Assembly (NCBI GenBank): GCA_032622095.1 | Contig: CP136065.1 | Location: forward strand, 247,565,474-247,629,473 | Length of the DNA: 64,000 bases | From: Siphonodentalium dalli | Lineage: Eukaryota > Mollusca > Scaphopoda > Gadilida > Siphonodentaliidae | Direction of reading: 5' to 3' | Shown: piece after piece, positions 15,001 to 29,406 of the stretch | Layout of the letters: every line of letters begins with the position of its first letter | Numbering within the stretch: the first letter of the stretch is position 1 | The notes under the pieces: generated by a model | The model's input: only the letters and a program-made list of their open reading frames with translations | Told to the model about the DNA's origin: nothing | Databases searched by the model: none | Translations under genes and position numbers: made by a program

Positions 15001-18000
15001 CACATTTTGAAATGACCAACACCATCCAGTTGGTGCCTGTCATTTTGACAGTCAGTAAAAAAAATATATTATTTTGAGCCTTGGCGGATACATGCGTGAG
15101 TATAATACACAAGCTTCATACATATCGTTGCTGGTTTCTATTGCCAGTTGTGTGGACAAAGGAAACCTGGTAGAATCGATTGTCAAAGTACCAACAATAA
15201 TAAATATGAAAGATAATTATTCATATTGTTTGAAGAAATTAACAGAATTATTCATGTGATAATGATTCAGTGCTGCGCTTTCAGATTCTATCTATCGGTC
15301 GCAAAATACAAAATGACAATATCAATATAGATTTAACAATAATGACAAAACAGAATGTTAAATATTGACAACAACTGAATAGACAATGAATACAGATACT
15401 TCAAACTTTGTGTCAGAGGTCAAAATAACTGTGGGAAATAAATATGAGACAGCTAGTATAACAGAACTCACACAGATAGCGAAGATCCATATAAAGTTCA
15501 CATGTGAAATCCAAGATGGCTACTGGCAGCCATGTTTTTTAACGAATTTAGGAAAAATATGATAGTTCCCATTTAGATGTCACCCCAAAGAATCATACAA
15601 AGGTTGGTGACGATCTGATGAGGGATGTGGTCTAAAGGATGTGCCATAGGATTTAGTTGAGCTAAAAATGTACCGCAATTATTTCGAACCAATGAAAACT
15701 TTCCCCGAAAGATTGAACACAAACAAAAAATTGCATTCGCGAGGTTTCAGGACCATGCGCGCAGGCCTGAGTAACAGGAAATTGCCTTTGCATGGCCTTA
15801 CTGGTACTCATTGCTATTATAATAAAATTAAAAGTAAGTTTGTGCTCTCAGGAATTGCTCAAACATACAAAAATATAGCACCAGTATTGTTGTCTTTAAA
15901 GCGGTGATTTATATAACTTCAATAAGTCTTTCTGAGGCATATAATTATCATATAAAATATGAATAAATACATATTTTTATATATTGTCCGAATATTGTGG
16001 AAAATAAAATTTATAAATCATCCTGTTACTCGGCTTCACAATCAATGTCCACAATCTCTGTCCATGCTGGCCATAAGTCTAGCTAGACATATTTCAAATT
16101 GCATTTGGTATTTCGCTTTGTAATTTCTGATAAAAAATTAAGTTTTCTTTTTGGTTTGTTGTGCACTTGGGTTATACAGCCGACTGTTACATTGAAATTG
16201 TGTTAATTTTTCACATCTAAAAATGTTCATAATAATTTGTGAGAAACACATTACCTGCCTGCTGGGTAAGTTTGTTGGTTAAAAATAAAATAAAAACCTG
16301 CCTGCCCATTTTGAGATAAAAGTGTCAGAGAAACAGATATTAGCCCTTTCTATACTAAGACATCCTTGGTGAATAGTTATCACATAGGAAATGTTGAGAT
16401 AATAAGTAGGTTGTTTGTTGAACTTAATATCTAAACATGTCCCTCAATAGATAGGACTCCTTCTGTACTTCAATTTAGCTGTCGTCTGCTTTTATCAATG
16501 TATCATCCCTCCAAATCAATAGACCATTTTGATTGTACACTTTTTAACTGACTGGGGAATCCATTTAGTATAGAAATGGTTAGACTTTGTGTGGCCTAAG
16601 TTTAATTTGTGGTGTCATGGTCTTTAACCCTTTACCCAACAAACCGGCCAAAACCGGCCAAATAAAGCTTCAACGCCTAAAATATCTTCGGTCTGTCTCA
16701 ATAAAACCATACAAATATGGATATCATTGGAACCGGCTCCTTGACCACATTGTGATAGTTACAGTTATGCCCTGTGCCAATGCATTCTCTTATATATGCG
16801 AGTCGACCATAGGTCGCCTCGCATATATAAGAGAATGCATTGGCCTAAAAAAAAAAAAATTAACACTTTTTACCATTTTTTCTTACATTCTTTAACAATT
16901 TTATAATTTTTAATGTGTTAAGCCAATGCATTCTCTTATATATGCGAGGCGACCTATGGTCGACTCGCATATATAAGAGAATGCATTGGCACAGGGCCCT
17001 CCTGTTGGGTAAAGGGTTAACGAATTTAGGAAAAATATGATATTTCCCATTTAGATGTCACCCCGAAGAATCATACAAAGGTTGGTGACGATCTGATGAG
17101 GGATGTGGTCTAAAGGATGTGCCATAGGATTTAGTTGAGCTAAAAATGTACCGCAATTATTTCGAACCAATGAAAACTTTCCCCGAAAGATTGAACGCAA
17201 ACAAAAAATTGCATTTGCGAGGTTTCGAGACCATGTGCGCAGGCCTGAGTAACAGGAAATTGCCTTTGCATGGCCTTACTGGTACTCATTGCTGTTATAA
17301 TAAATTTAAAAGTAAGTTTTGGCTCTCAGAAATTGCTCAAACAAACAAAAATATAGCATGGAGTATTGTTGTCTTTAAAGCGGTGATTTATATAACTTCA
17401 ATAATTCTTTCCGAGGCATATAAAATATGAATAAATACATATTTTTATATATTGTCAGAATATTGTGGAAAATAAAATTTATAAATCATCCTGTTACTCG
17501 GCTTCACAAGCGATGTCCACATTCTCTGTCCATAAGTCTAGCTAGACATATTTCAACTTGCATTTGGTATTTCGCTTTGTAATTTCTGATAAAAAATAAA
17601 ATAAAAAAATTGGTTTGTTGTGCACTTGGGTTATACAACAGACTGTTACATTGAAATTGTGTTAATTTTTCACATCTAAAAATGTTCATAATAATTCGTG
17701 AGAAACACATAACCTGCCTGCTGGATAATTTTGTTGGTAAAAAAAAAAAAATTAAAAACATGCCTGCCCATTTTGAGATAAAAGTGTCAGAGAAACAGAT
17801 ATTAGCCCTTTTTATACTAAGACATCCTTGGTGAATAGTTATCACATAGGAAATGTACAGATAATAAGTAGGTTCTTTGTTGAACTTAACCCTTTACCCA
17901 ACAGAACGGCCCTGTGCCAATGCATTCTCTTATATATGCGAGTCGACCATAGGTCGCCTCGCATATATAAGAGAATGCATTGGCTTAACACATTAAAAAT

Positions 18001-21000
18001 TATAAAATTGTTAAAGAATGTAAGAAAAAATGGTAAAAAGTGTTAAAAAAAGTTTTTTTTTAGGCCAATGCATTCTCTTATATATGCGAGGCGACCTATG
18101 GTCGACTCGCATATATAAGAGAATGCATTGGCACAGGGCATAACTGTACCTATCACAATGTGGTCAAGGAGCCGGTTCCAATGATATCCATATTTGTATG
18201 GTTCTATTGAGTCAGACCGAAGATATTTTAGGCTGTTGAAGCTTTATTTGGCCGGTTTTGGCCGGTTTGTTGGGTAAAGGGTTAATATCTAAACATGTCC
18301 CTCCTTCTGTACTTCAATTTAGCTGTCGTCTGCTTTTATCAATGTCTCATCCCTCCAAATCAATAATAGACCATTTTGATTGTACACTTTTTAACTGACT
18401 GGGGAATCCATTTAGTATAGAAATGGTTAAACTTTGAGTGGCCTAAGTTTAATTTGTGGTGTCATGGTCTTTAACCCTTTACCCAACAAACCGGCCAAAA
18501 CCGGCCAAATAAAGCTTCAACAGCCTAAAATATCTTCGGTCTGTCTCAATAGAACCATACAAATATGGATATCATTGGAACCGGCTCCTTGACCACATTG
18601 TGATAGTTACAGTTAGCCCTGTGCCAATGCATTCTCTTATATATGCGAGTCGACCATAGGTCGCCTCGCATATATAAGAGAATGCATTGGCCTAAAAAAA
18701 ATCTTTTTTTAACACTTTTTACCATTTTTTCTTACATTCTTTAACAATTTTATAATTTTTAATTTGTTAAGCCAATGCATTCTCTTATATATGCGAGGCG
18801 ACCTATGGTCGACTCGCATATATAAGAGAATGCATTGGCACAGGGCCGTTCTGTTGGGTAAAGGGTCAAGCATCACTGCAGAACTTCACACATATGTCTG
18901 TATGTTTACAGTAACAAGGGAACATTAGATCTGTATAAAATATACATACAGTGTTAACCTCTGAGGTCTCCGAAGCTGCTTCAAAATCAAGGGATATAGC
19001 GTCATCAGGCAGATCTCTGCGAATGCCGTTAGTTAAACCGGCTAGCTCCTCATTTAGTGACAATACTTCTTTAGATGCCTGAAACATTATTATTATTCAA
19101 GTTTATTATGGTACAACTTTGTCAAACTCTCTAATTTTTAGTGCCAGTTAATTTCAAAACTGATTACATTCAGTTTAATGAAATTAAGTTTTTGTTTGGA
19201 AACAAAATAACAGCCTCATTTCTCAGGAACAAACAGACCTTACTCCAATGATAATCAATAGATGATAACCACAATTTTATGATAGTTTACCTGCAATATC
19301 CAGTCTATGGAGTGTTCAATAAGAAATAACCCCTCAGCTTGAATTGAACACTGGTGTTGGTATATCAGACGACTCCATTATAAAAATACATCTACAGTAA
19401 TTCCCTAATTAATTGACTCCTTTAACCACAGCAGAATTATGGGTAACTTTCGGGGAGAGCTTTCCGATGAATGGCAACAAGCCATATTTCCGACTAAATC
19501 CTGAAAAGTTACCCATAATTCTGCTGTGGTTAAAGGAGTCGATTAATTAGGGCATTACTGTACATCGGCTGTGCGGAACACAGACTAGATACTTACTAGT
19601 ATTCTCTGGAGTAAAGCCAAGTACCCTCGCTCCTGCTCTCTCAGATTATCAGTAAGCGTCTTCAGCTTGTCGATTTCATGTTTGTCATCTCTCTGGATTT
19701 ATAGAAAAATATTTGAATTTCGTCAGCCTCAACCAGATATGCAAAAGTTTTCTCTGATCCGTGGTCAATGCTGGTGAATTGAAACCTAAAGTTAGCCGTT
19801 CTTGACAAATCAAAATGCGTGTTTCAGTGACAATTATTCAACTTGAATTATATAGCAGAATAAAGTTTGGGAATGATCCATTTGTGACCCTCCAAAACAA
19901 ACCTTATAATTTTCGCGGTATCAAAATAGGTTGATAAATACCTGAATTACCTTTCTATGTCCCAGAAAGATGCATTGAAGTCATTAAAAAATACAACTTC
20001 AAACATAATGTAAGGGCAGTGTACCAAAACGAAGCCATTTGTATTCATAGAAATTCTGGAATCAGGAAATGTTTTTTTGCATTATCTTAAAATGAAACTA
20101 TTAAAAAAGACTGCACGCACTGCTTTCTGTTTTAATCATCAAAATATTGTAGTACATGTACCATAAATGTTTCAGATATTTTGTGGTTCGAGCAAGCCAT
20201 GTCTGTTTAAATAAAAACTAAATTTGGCCATTTCAGGTACAGCACTGCTCAAATTAAGCGACCTGTTTTAACGAGGTGTACATGCGTTAATACCGCGGTG
20301 CAATACCGCGACATACCGCCGATTCGCGGTTGCACTACCACGCGCGTACCGCGGTACCACCGCGACATTCACGGTACCACCGCACTACCAGCGGTAACGA
20401 ATGTTGGTAGCGCGGTGGCACGCGGTAATGCACCGCACAAACGCGGTGACATTACCGCTACGCGGTAGCATTTTTGTAACAAGGTTAATGACGGGATTCG
20501 ATAGCTGACCGTCAATCTTCCAAAATAGGACGGCCGTTTTCACGATCTCCGTCCATGTTTGTGTACCGTGAAGTGTATTATTATGCCCCCGATCTCCGAT
20601 GGAGATTTGGGGGTATATAGTGGAGCCCTCCGTCCGTCCGTCCTTACGAATGTTTCAACTCATAACTTTGGTTTCGCTAACTCAATTCAGTTGATCTTTG
20701 GTATGCTAATAGACCAGCCGGGGGGACAAGATTTCCCCATAACTGCGGTTTTGTCCGCCTATTTATTCCAGAGTTACGCCCCTTTTTGGACTTAGAAAAT
20801 TCACTTTTCTGTGGCATACGAACGTTTCAACTCATAACTTTGGTTTCGCTAATTCAATTCAGTTGATATTTGGTATGCCAATAGACCAGCCGGGGGGACA
20901 AGATTTCCCCATAGCCGTGGTTTCGTCCGCCCATTTTTTCCAGAGTTACACACCTTTTTGGACTTAGAAAATTCAGGTTTTCTGCTACTTTTTTTGGTTT

Positions 21001-24000
21001 CCAGATGATAACTTGATTTTGGATTGTTTACTCATGAATAACATAACTTTACAAAGTGCCATTTAATAAGCATTTGCACAAAAATAAGAAAAATCCTCTC
21101 TGATTGTACAGTCGGGGGCGTTACCTCCGCCCAGCGGTGCACTTGTTAAAATATTGAAATAGATGAAAGCCGAGTATCGGGAAATATGCCCATTATAACG
21201 GGATTCCAGATTAAGTAAAGGTAAGTATAAGTTACATTGAGAAAGTCATTTTTCAATTAATGTGAATATTAAAATATTACAATAACATTTCTAGTCTCGT
21301 TTTATTGCCTAAAATTCCCATAAATGACACTATTTGTAATCAGTGTTGGTTATCGGGAAGGGAACAAATGATTTCGGCCATTTTAGACAGCTCGATAAAT
21401 CCCGTATCTATACAGTTTATATCAATGTTCAGATGTACGTGATCCCTAAATTGAATGATAACGACCACTATTTAAATAGTCCCCAGAATAAATATCGTTT
21501 TTAACTTTATTGACATTCATTAACTGCAAATCACAAACACCATTTGTTCGTATAACGGGAATTATTGTCTTAGCAATAAAAGACACAACGTGGAACTCCC
21601 GTATATCCAGGAAAAAAACCACATTCTGGCAAAAGCACGTGTCGTCACTGATTATGTCATACTGCAGCTGGCAGACTTTGTTAATATAGGTCACGGGGCA
21701 CTTAAATTAAGATGTCGTCATGTCTTTTTATAACTGGCCTCAATGGGTGAAATAAATATTTGTGTTTTGTTGATGGTGCTATTATCTAGTAAAACTACAC
21801 ACGTGGCGCACGCGCGAATGGCTGTTTTGTGTTTTGGACACTTGTATTTACATTACTTCAATGCGTCCGTTTGGCTCGCAGAAGGTAGTTCAGATATTTA
21901 TGGATCTATTTTGGTAATGCGAATAATATTATGTGCGAACGACCACGTGGCTTCAAACAGACAAATCTCATTCGATCTTTAAAATGTTGTGCACGTAATA
22001 GCTATTTATAAATATTTGTCGCACAAAAGTGAGATAAACGCTCTTTATTGCTACCGTATCGGGAATACTAACAAGGACTAAAACACACCGAATTCGATCA
22101 CTTGAAATAATTATGTTACAATGTTAACCTCTGTATATAACCAAACAAACATATTTTATCTTTCCAACACCATTGCGACCTACCGAGAACTACAAGTGCA
22201 CGCCCTCGCCAAAAGTTGCAATTTCACATCAAACGATGCCGCCCGACACGCACTCGTGAGCACATGAATGTTCACGTAACAAAATCAAAGACTGATTTGA
22301 CAACTTTGTGTCTTTCAATGTTTGGTGTTTTGCGTGTGTCTTTTGTCGCGCACATTGGTGATGATAACAACTTTACTTTGCTGCATGACATGTGCCACGC
22401 TTTCTTAGTTATACATTTTATTCCCACCGACAAGAAATCTTCAGGCGCAAATGTTTGTAAATTGCTTTACTATTTCACGCATGCGTACAATCATACGTCT
22501 TGGCGATAATATACTATTTACGCGCCGATTATGTTTGGCATATGAACACAACTATAGATTTGAACGAATATGAATATTTCTGCAATGATCGCCGCCCTGG
22601 CCTCCAAGACTAAACTCGGACTCAGTGTTACTAATGCACCGCCCCCGTTGGTTTCGACCAAATTCAGATAAATGGAGGATTTACTTTTCCCATTTTATAA
22701 GAAATTTAGATTTCGGAAACACAAAACAAACAAAAAAATCCGCATGAGTGGAAACCGATATAGGAATCGGGTGCGTAAATCATTTGACGATATGTAAGAT
22801 AGATGCTAACAACAAAACTATTACTCCACGGTGTTTTGCGTAATCCAGTCGCCGTAAGCAAATATAGCTGAGTTCAAAAACCGCTGACGTGATTAAACGT
22901 GATGTACGTGTACATTTGTAATACCGTATGTTACATGTAAACCAGACATGTTCATATGTAATCCAATTGCATTATTATTCATTTATATTCATTACGTATA
23001 CATAATTACGTGCAGCTTACAGGTATTCATTCAATACAAAAGTTATTCATAATCATTTACCTACCGTGTGACGCCTTGTTTCTGTCGTGTTCTCTCCGCG
23101 GTGGAGGGCCGTTAGCGGTAATTTGAACGCGGTATATTGCACCATTTCAATCAAATAGTGTAACGTCATTAAACACAGTGCTGATAATGAGAAGCTCTGT
23201 TCATTATTGCCTTGCTGGCCCGGCACGAGACGAAGTCAGTGATGATCATGGTAATAACATGACTTAGTCAGGCGTTATGTTTTATTAACGGCCCTCTCGC
23301 AATGATTAACAGCCCTTGGGCATATTAGGACCCTCCGTTTTGTCTCAAGCCACTTGTAGGCTCTCGGGCTGTTAATAATTCCTGTCTGCCATTAATAAAC
23401 CATAACACCCTTGAACAATCATGTGATTGTTATATTATACACATACATGGTTTCCAGATTTCTTCATCGTCTCCGTCATGTTATGAGCTTGTTTGATATA
23501 TTCTCTTATCTGCATCAGTCTCCCAACAATATGGCTGCCATCTATCTGCTGAAACGATCAAACATCGACATTGAAATTCACATCTGGAGCCTCACACATG
23601 TCGTCTGCTCCTGTCATCTTTGTACATATGATCATATGGAGAAGGATATTAACAATAGTATTCATATTGAGGGGGAGGGGTCATTTTTTATTATAATCGT
23701 CAATTCCTTGCTCGATCATACATCAATATGGTTTAATAACTCCAAACCTAGGTCTATATATAAGCACGTTTTCATGTCACATACATTTTCAAAATGAGGG
23801 CTGCCCGATCTGAGATTATCACCATACATAGCCTTTCCTACCTAGTTATCTGAATGATCACCATGGTGACATAGATCATCACATAATACCCTATACTGCC
23901 TAGTTATCTGAGTGATCACCATGGTGACATAAATCACTAATAAATACACTATACTACCTAGTTACCTGCATGATCACCATGGTGACATAATGATCACCAT

Positions 24001-27000
24001 GATGACATAATACTGCCTAGTTACATGAAGGATTACCATGACATAAATCACCACATATTACCCTAAACATAATTAGCCTCTCCGACTGAGTTGTCTGAAT
24101 AATAACCACCATGGCAATAAAAATCTCATAGGAGTCCTCCTATGATAACCTCTCCTGCCAGTGTTTTCTGGGTATAATCACCATGACACGGACTAATAAT
24201 GGTACATACCCTATCCTGCCTAGTGTGACTATCATACTAATAACGGTACGTACCCTCTCCTGCCTAGTGTGACTGGGGATATCACCATGACAACAGACTA
24301 ATAACGGTACATACCCTGTCCTGCCTAGTGTTACTGGGGATATCACCATGACAACACAGACTAATAACGGTACGTACCCTGTCCTGCCTAGTGTGACCGG
24401 GGATAATCACCATGACAACACAGACTAATAACTGTACATACCCTGTCCTGCCTAGTGTGACTGGGGATAATCGCCATGACAACACCGACTAATAACGGTA
24501 CATACCCTGTCCTGCCTAGTGTGACTATCATCGCAGTTATTACTTCTGTTAGCAAAGAAATCGTCGGTGAATAACGATGATAACGTCTGATTAGTCATAT
24601 AATCTGTCCCACTAGATTTATCCTGCTGCGCGTAATTTGACGTAAATTCATGTTTTCGTGGTTTAAGTCGTTCATTGTTACGGTCTTCTTCTGTATTAAT
24701 CTGAAAAGATATCTGAGGGGTTGAATTGGGTACCCCTCTCTAAGGGCTGGATATGTTTTATATTCAGTCTATCGTTAATTCATTGCAGATGGTGCAGTGA
24801 GAAAATTATAGTCAGCAATCCCAGCTCTTGAAATAAACATTTTCATCTACAGTAATGCTCTAATTAATCGACCTCTTAACCACAGCAGAATTATGGGTAA
24901 CTTTTCAGGATTTAGTCGGAAATATGTCGATGATTTAGTCGCCGAGAGCTTTCCAATGAATGGCAACAAGCCATATTTCCGACTAAATCCTGAAAAGTTA
25001 CCCATAATTCTGCTGTGGTTAAGAGGTCGATTAATTAGAGCATTACTGTACATGATTGCCTTAGAATGGCATGAAATTCTCTATTGGCTTCTGCAACTTT
25101 TTCTACAACATTACCTTTTGCCGTAGCTAATTTTGAGTGTTGCAATCCCTTGAATGAAGACCCTTTAGCCACGCCACTGCTCACAAGGCTTCCAGTTGGG
25201 AAACCTTTGTACCATATAAGGGGAGTTTGGTTGAAAGTTATGCTCAAGGTAAACATGAATTCATTTGAAAATCAAAGTTAGACAAAAAAATCTATACTTT
25301 CAACAAATTTGTTTCAAACATGGTGGTTTCTGATAGGTAGCTATAGTTGTCTAACACACTTCCTTTGGAGACAATAATCAACACTATAACAACACTTATG
25401 ACGAAAGATTGGCACCAGTTGAAGTTTAGTAGAATCAGTACAAATAGCAGATTTTATATTCTTCTTTAGTATTTGAATATTTCTGGGGTTGTTTCCCGAC
25501 CATTAATATGTTTGCAAATGAGCAACAGTATGAGAACAATCAATGATGGAAAGCAGAAAGGCGAATCAATAGCATAAAATATCTTTTTTAAAAGCAACCT
25601 TATACATTGCATTATACAAATAGGCTGTCCTATTTAGGGATACTATATTTGATTTACAGTGCATTGTAGGGCTTCATGTTTTTTTGGTATTTAGTCATAC
25701 CGCGGTTTTATTTTTAATACCGTGTAGTCAGTATTGGATTTCTTGAATAGTCGTTATACCGCTGCACACTATATTTTCTTCTTTTAGTCGGTTTTACGAC
25801 AGCAAATGTCAATAAAATACATATTCTGAGGCACTAAAGCGGGCATGTAAGTAACGAACGAGAACGAGCAAGACGAAATGAGAACCAGCAAGATGAAACA
25901 AGAACCAGCGAGACGAGACGATAACCAGCCAGTCGCTAACTGCAACAAAGTGCGAAAATAAATTATCACAAAGGCAGTGCCAACACGTTGTACGCTGATG
26001 GATATGTGTTTATAGTCGTCTCATATGCAGCTCAAATTAGTGTACACAAAGCAATAATTAGACCATGCTCATCCATAAAATTACAAAATGTAAACTATAC
26101 TCTCACCATTGTTTCCTTGCTAATGTTTATCCACCATCGAGACACCACGGATAAATACGTATTGCTTGGGGTCAGTGGGGACCTTTTTAGTATATTCTGG
26201 ACTTAAATCCCCTCATTGTATATACTTCTTTGTTTTTTTCATAAGAGACGTCAGTAGTACCCAACACATTGTTAAGATCACAAGCGACATGCATTGCGTT
26301 GTCCTCTTTTCGCGTGACACTGCATTCACACGTGAATATTGAATTTCGTACTGCATGTTCCAAAGGATCTTAACTAGCGAAATGTTTGGACATTATTCTT
26401 GACGGTATTTAGTCATACCGCTGTATTGAAATTAATACCGTAGTCTGTATTGTGAAGGTGGATACCGTGAAGCTCTAGTGCATTGGAACTAATTCACTGT
26501 ATATGCGGTATACAAATGGATTGATTTATATTATTAATTTATTATTATTATTACTGGAACAAGAGGTCAGGATTTCATAGCTTGTGCAGTAGAAAATAGC
26601 TGAAAACAATTTCTCATTCAATTGTAATAGCCAGTTTTAATAGGGCAGCTATAAACGTTATATCATTTGACTGTCTGAAGCACAAATGTGTGGAACACGA
26701 CTTTTAAGTGTTGTATGACATAAGAGAACAACATACGTGTTACATTCCGGTCACTTTAATTGCACTTCGCATGACGTACTATAATCGGAAGCATGATGTT
26801 TGCTCTGACAATAAGGTGAACAAATATTTGAATACGAGTTTGATAATCGATCACTGCAGCATATTTGAATATATAATGTAGTTTCAGAACTAAATACAGT
26901 GCTTCTATATCATAACCATTAGTGTTTTAAAAAAGGTTATATAACTTCGGTCTTATTTCCTTATTATTTTATGTTTAATATCAGTACAAAACTCCATGCA

Positions 27001-29372
27001 TGAACAGTAAATCAAAATATCTGAAACTGAAGCAAAACTATGTTGAAGAGTGATATTAGAAGCAGTCGATTAGAAAGCACAGCCCTTGAAATTTTCTTTA
27101 GTACATAGTACATTTTAAATGAGCTTGTTAAAATGCAGCATTACTACTATAAGAATTCAATAAGGAATACTATGCATAATTACAGCCTTCATAATTGGCT
27201 ACGGCAATCAGCATTGCCAAAGCAATTTGCTGAAGCAAACTGGGCCACAGCATAGTGTTGCCGTAGCGGATTGCCGAAGCCAAACAATCTGAATTAAGAG
27301 GGCTGATAATTATCTGAAATGGGATATTGGCTAGTGATAGCATTGCCATAACCAACTCAATTTTCCAGGAATAGTAATATAAAATGTCTCATTTTGAAAT
27401 AGGGTGTCTGTCATTTGCAGAATGAGGTCCCCACCCTCTGGGAACCTCATTCTGCTGAGGTGTAAGCAGAATGAGGTCCCCAGAGGGTGAATTTGGTGAT
27501 GCTAGCCCGCTATGCGGGGTAGCATCACTAAATTCACCGTCTGGGGACCTCATTCTGCAAATGACAGACACCCTATTTCAAGGCTTGTCAACAAACGGTA
27601 TGGTTGTTTATTGAACTTATTATCTGAACATATCCTAAGGGAACCACTGTTACTACTACTCCTTGATGAATATTGAGTAAAGAAGTGGTTAATTTCAAGG
27701 GCTGGAGGAGAAGTGAGCTGAGATTTATTTATACAGAAAAGTGTTAAATCCTAAATTAGGAGAAGCTACAGTATGTGTAATATAATTAGTACAGTGCGAT
27801 AACTCAGATCAGGCATCCCTCTGACTCACAAAAACCTGTGAATTACAAGGCCATTAACCCTTTACCCAACAGAAGGGCCCTGTGCCAATGCATTCTCTTA
27901 TATATGCGAGTCGACCATAGGTCGCCTCGCATATATAAGAGAATGCATTGGCTTAACACATTAAAAATTATAAAATTAAAATTAAAGAATGTAAGAAAAA
28001 ATGGTAAAAAGTGTTAAAAAAAAGATTTTTTTTAGGCCAATGCATTCTCTTATATATGCGAGGCGACCTATGGTCGACTCGCATATATAAGAGAATGCAT
28101 TGGCACAGGGCATAACTGTAACTATCACAATGTGGTCAAGGAGCCGGTTCCAATGATATCCATATTTGTATGGTTCTATTGAGACAGACCGAAGATATTT
28201 TAGGCTGTTGAAGCTTTATTTGGCCGGTTTGTTGGGTAAAGGGTTAAAAATAAATACCTGTGTTCTAATATGAAAAATTATTTGACCTAATTAAAGTTAG
28301 ATAGTTCCGATGAGGCAGAACCTCTCACTCACTAAATCCTGCAACTAATAATTTCAAAGCTGAAAATCTGTCATTCAAATATTGTCTTTAATGATTCGGC
28401 TGTCACATAAACAGTCATCCAAATATTGTCTTTAATGATTTGGTGGTCACATAAACTGTCATCCAACAATTTTACATGACTTTTCCAGGAGAGTTGTCTT
28501 AAAATACAAAAACATTCTAGGGTTGCGATGTATGAACTGTGTGGTTTGAGTTTGGCCAAAGTAAATTAAATGTCTGGATCGGGTTACAAGCCAAAAAAAA
28601 TAGGATCAGTATTAACATGTACACTGCCGACTACGAGTTATCTCATACTTTTTGCATGTAATTGAATGGGTTTCGGCAGTGAATAGAATATGTTAAAGTA
28701 GATTTAAAAAAATATATATATTTATTTTGATGTAATTGTTTAATATAGTTTTTCATGTACACTTCAAATTATGCCAAGAATAAATGTTATTTTCTTGGTA
28801 GAAACTGCAATAAACACAAGAAAATAATAACCCATCTGAGACAATGAAATATGCTTTCTTATTTAATGAGAAAATTTTCAAAACAAATTTCTTGAAAACT
28901 ATGAAAAAAAACTTTAGGAGTATGGGTGGGGGTTCAAAATAGAGTAGGTAGGGAAACCCGATCCACACATATATGTTTTCTTTGGTCTTATGAGTGAAGT
29001 ATCAAATTCAGTATTAAACCATAAGCAATACAAGCTCGGACAATAGTATGCATGTTGCAATATATTTCTCAATCGAAAAATGTGGATAACTACATGTACA
29101 CTAAAACAAGTTCATAATCACATGTGCACAAGTTCGCATAGGGTTAATATCTCTATAAAGTTTTAAAAAATTTACCAGAAAATGTAGGAACACCGGTACA
29201 AGCTCGGACAAAATTATGCATGTTGCAAAATATTTCTAAGCCGAAAAAGGGTGATAAATATCTGGAACTAAATATCTGCTCAAAGTTTTAAAAAAATTGA
29301 CTGAAAAATGTATGTGAATACAAGCTTGGAGAATGTTGCGCACACGGACGGACAAGCTGAATCCTTATTTGA

Positions 29373-29406
<34 letters not shown>

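Larger units (their letters stand above)
15539..18865. repeat. 1.5-kb tandem segmental duplication in PCM1 intron 5
   Basis: Copy 1 (15539-17016) and copy 2 (17017-18865) both start TTAACGAATTTAGGAAAAAT, share the gtaccgcaattatttcgaac block, and both end in a 390-bp TTAA element. Copy 2 is longer only because a further TTAA element (17890-18281) is inserted in it. Small substitutions and indels separate the copies, so the duplication is not brand-new. Short open frames in each copy (15668, 17146) are not gene-like. Confidence 0.88.
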
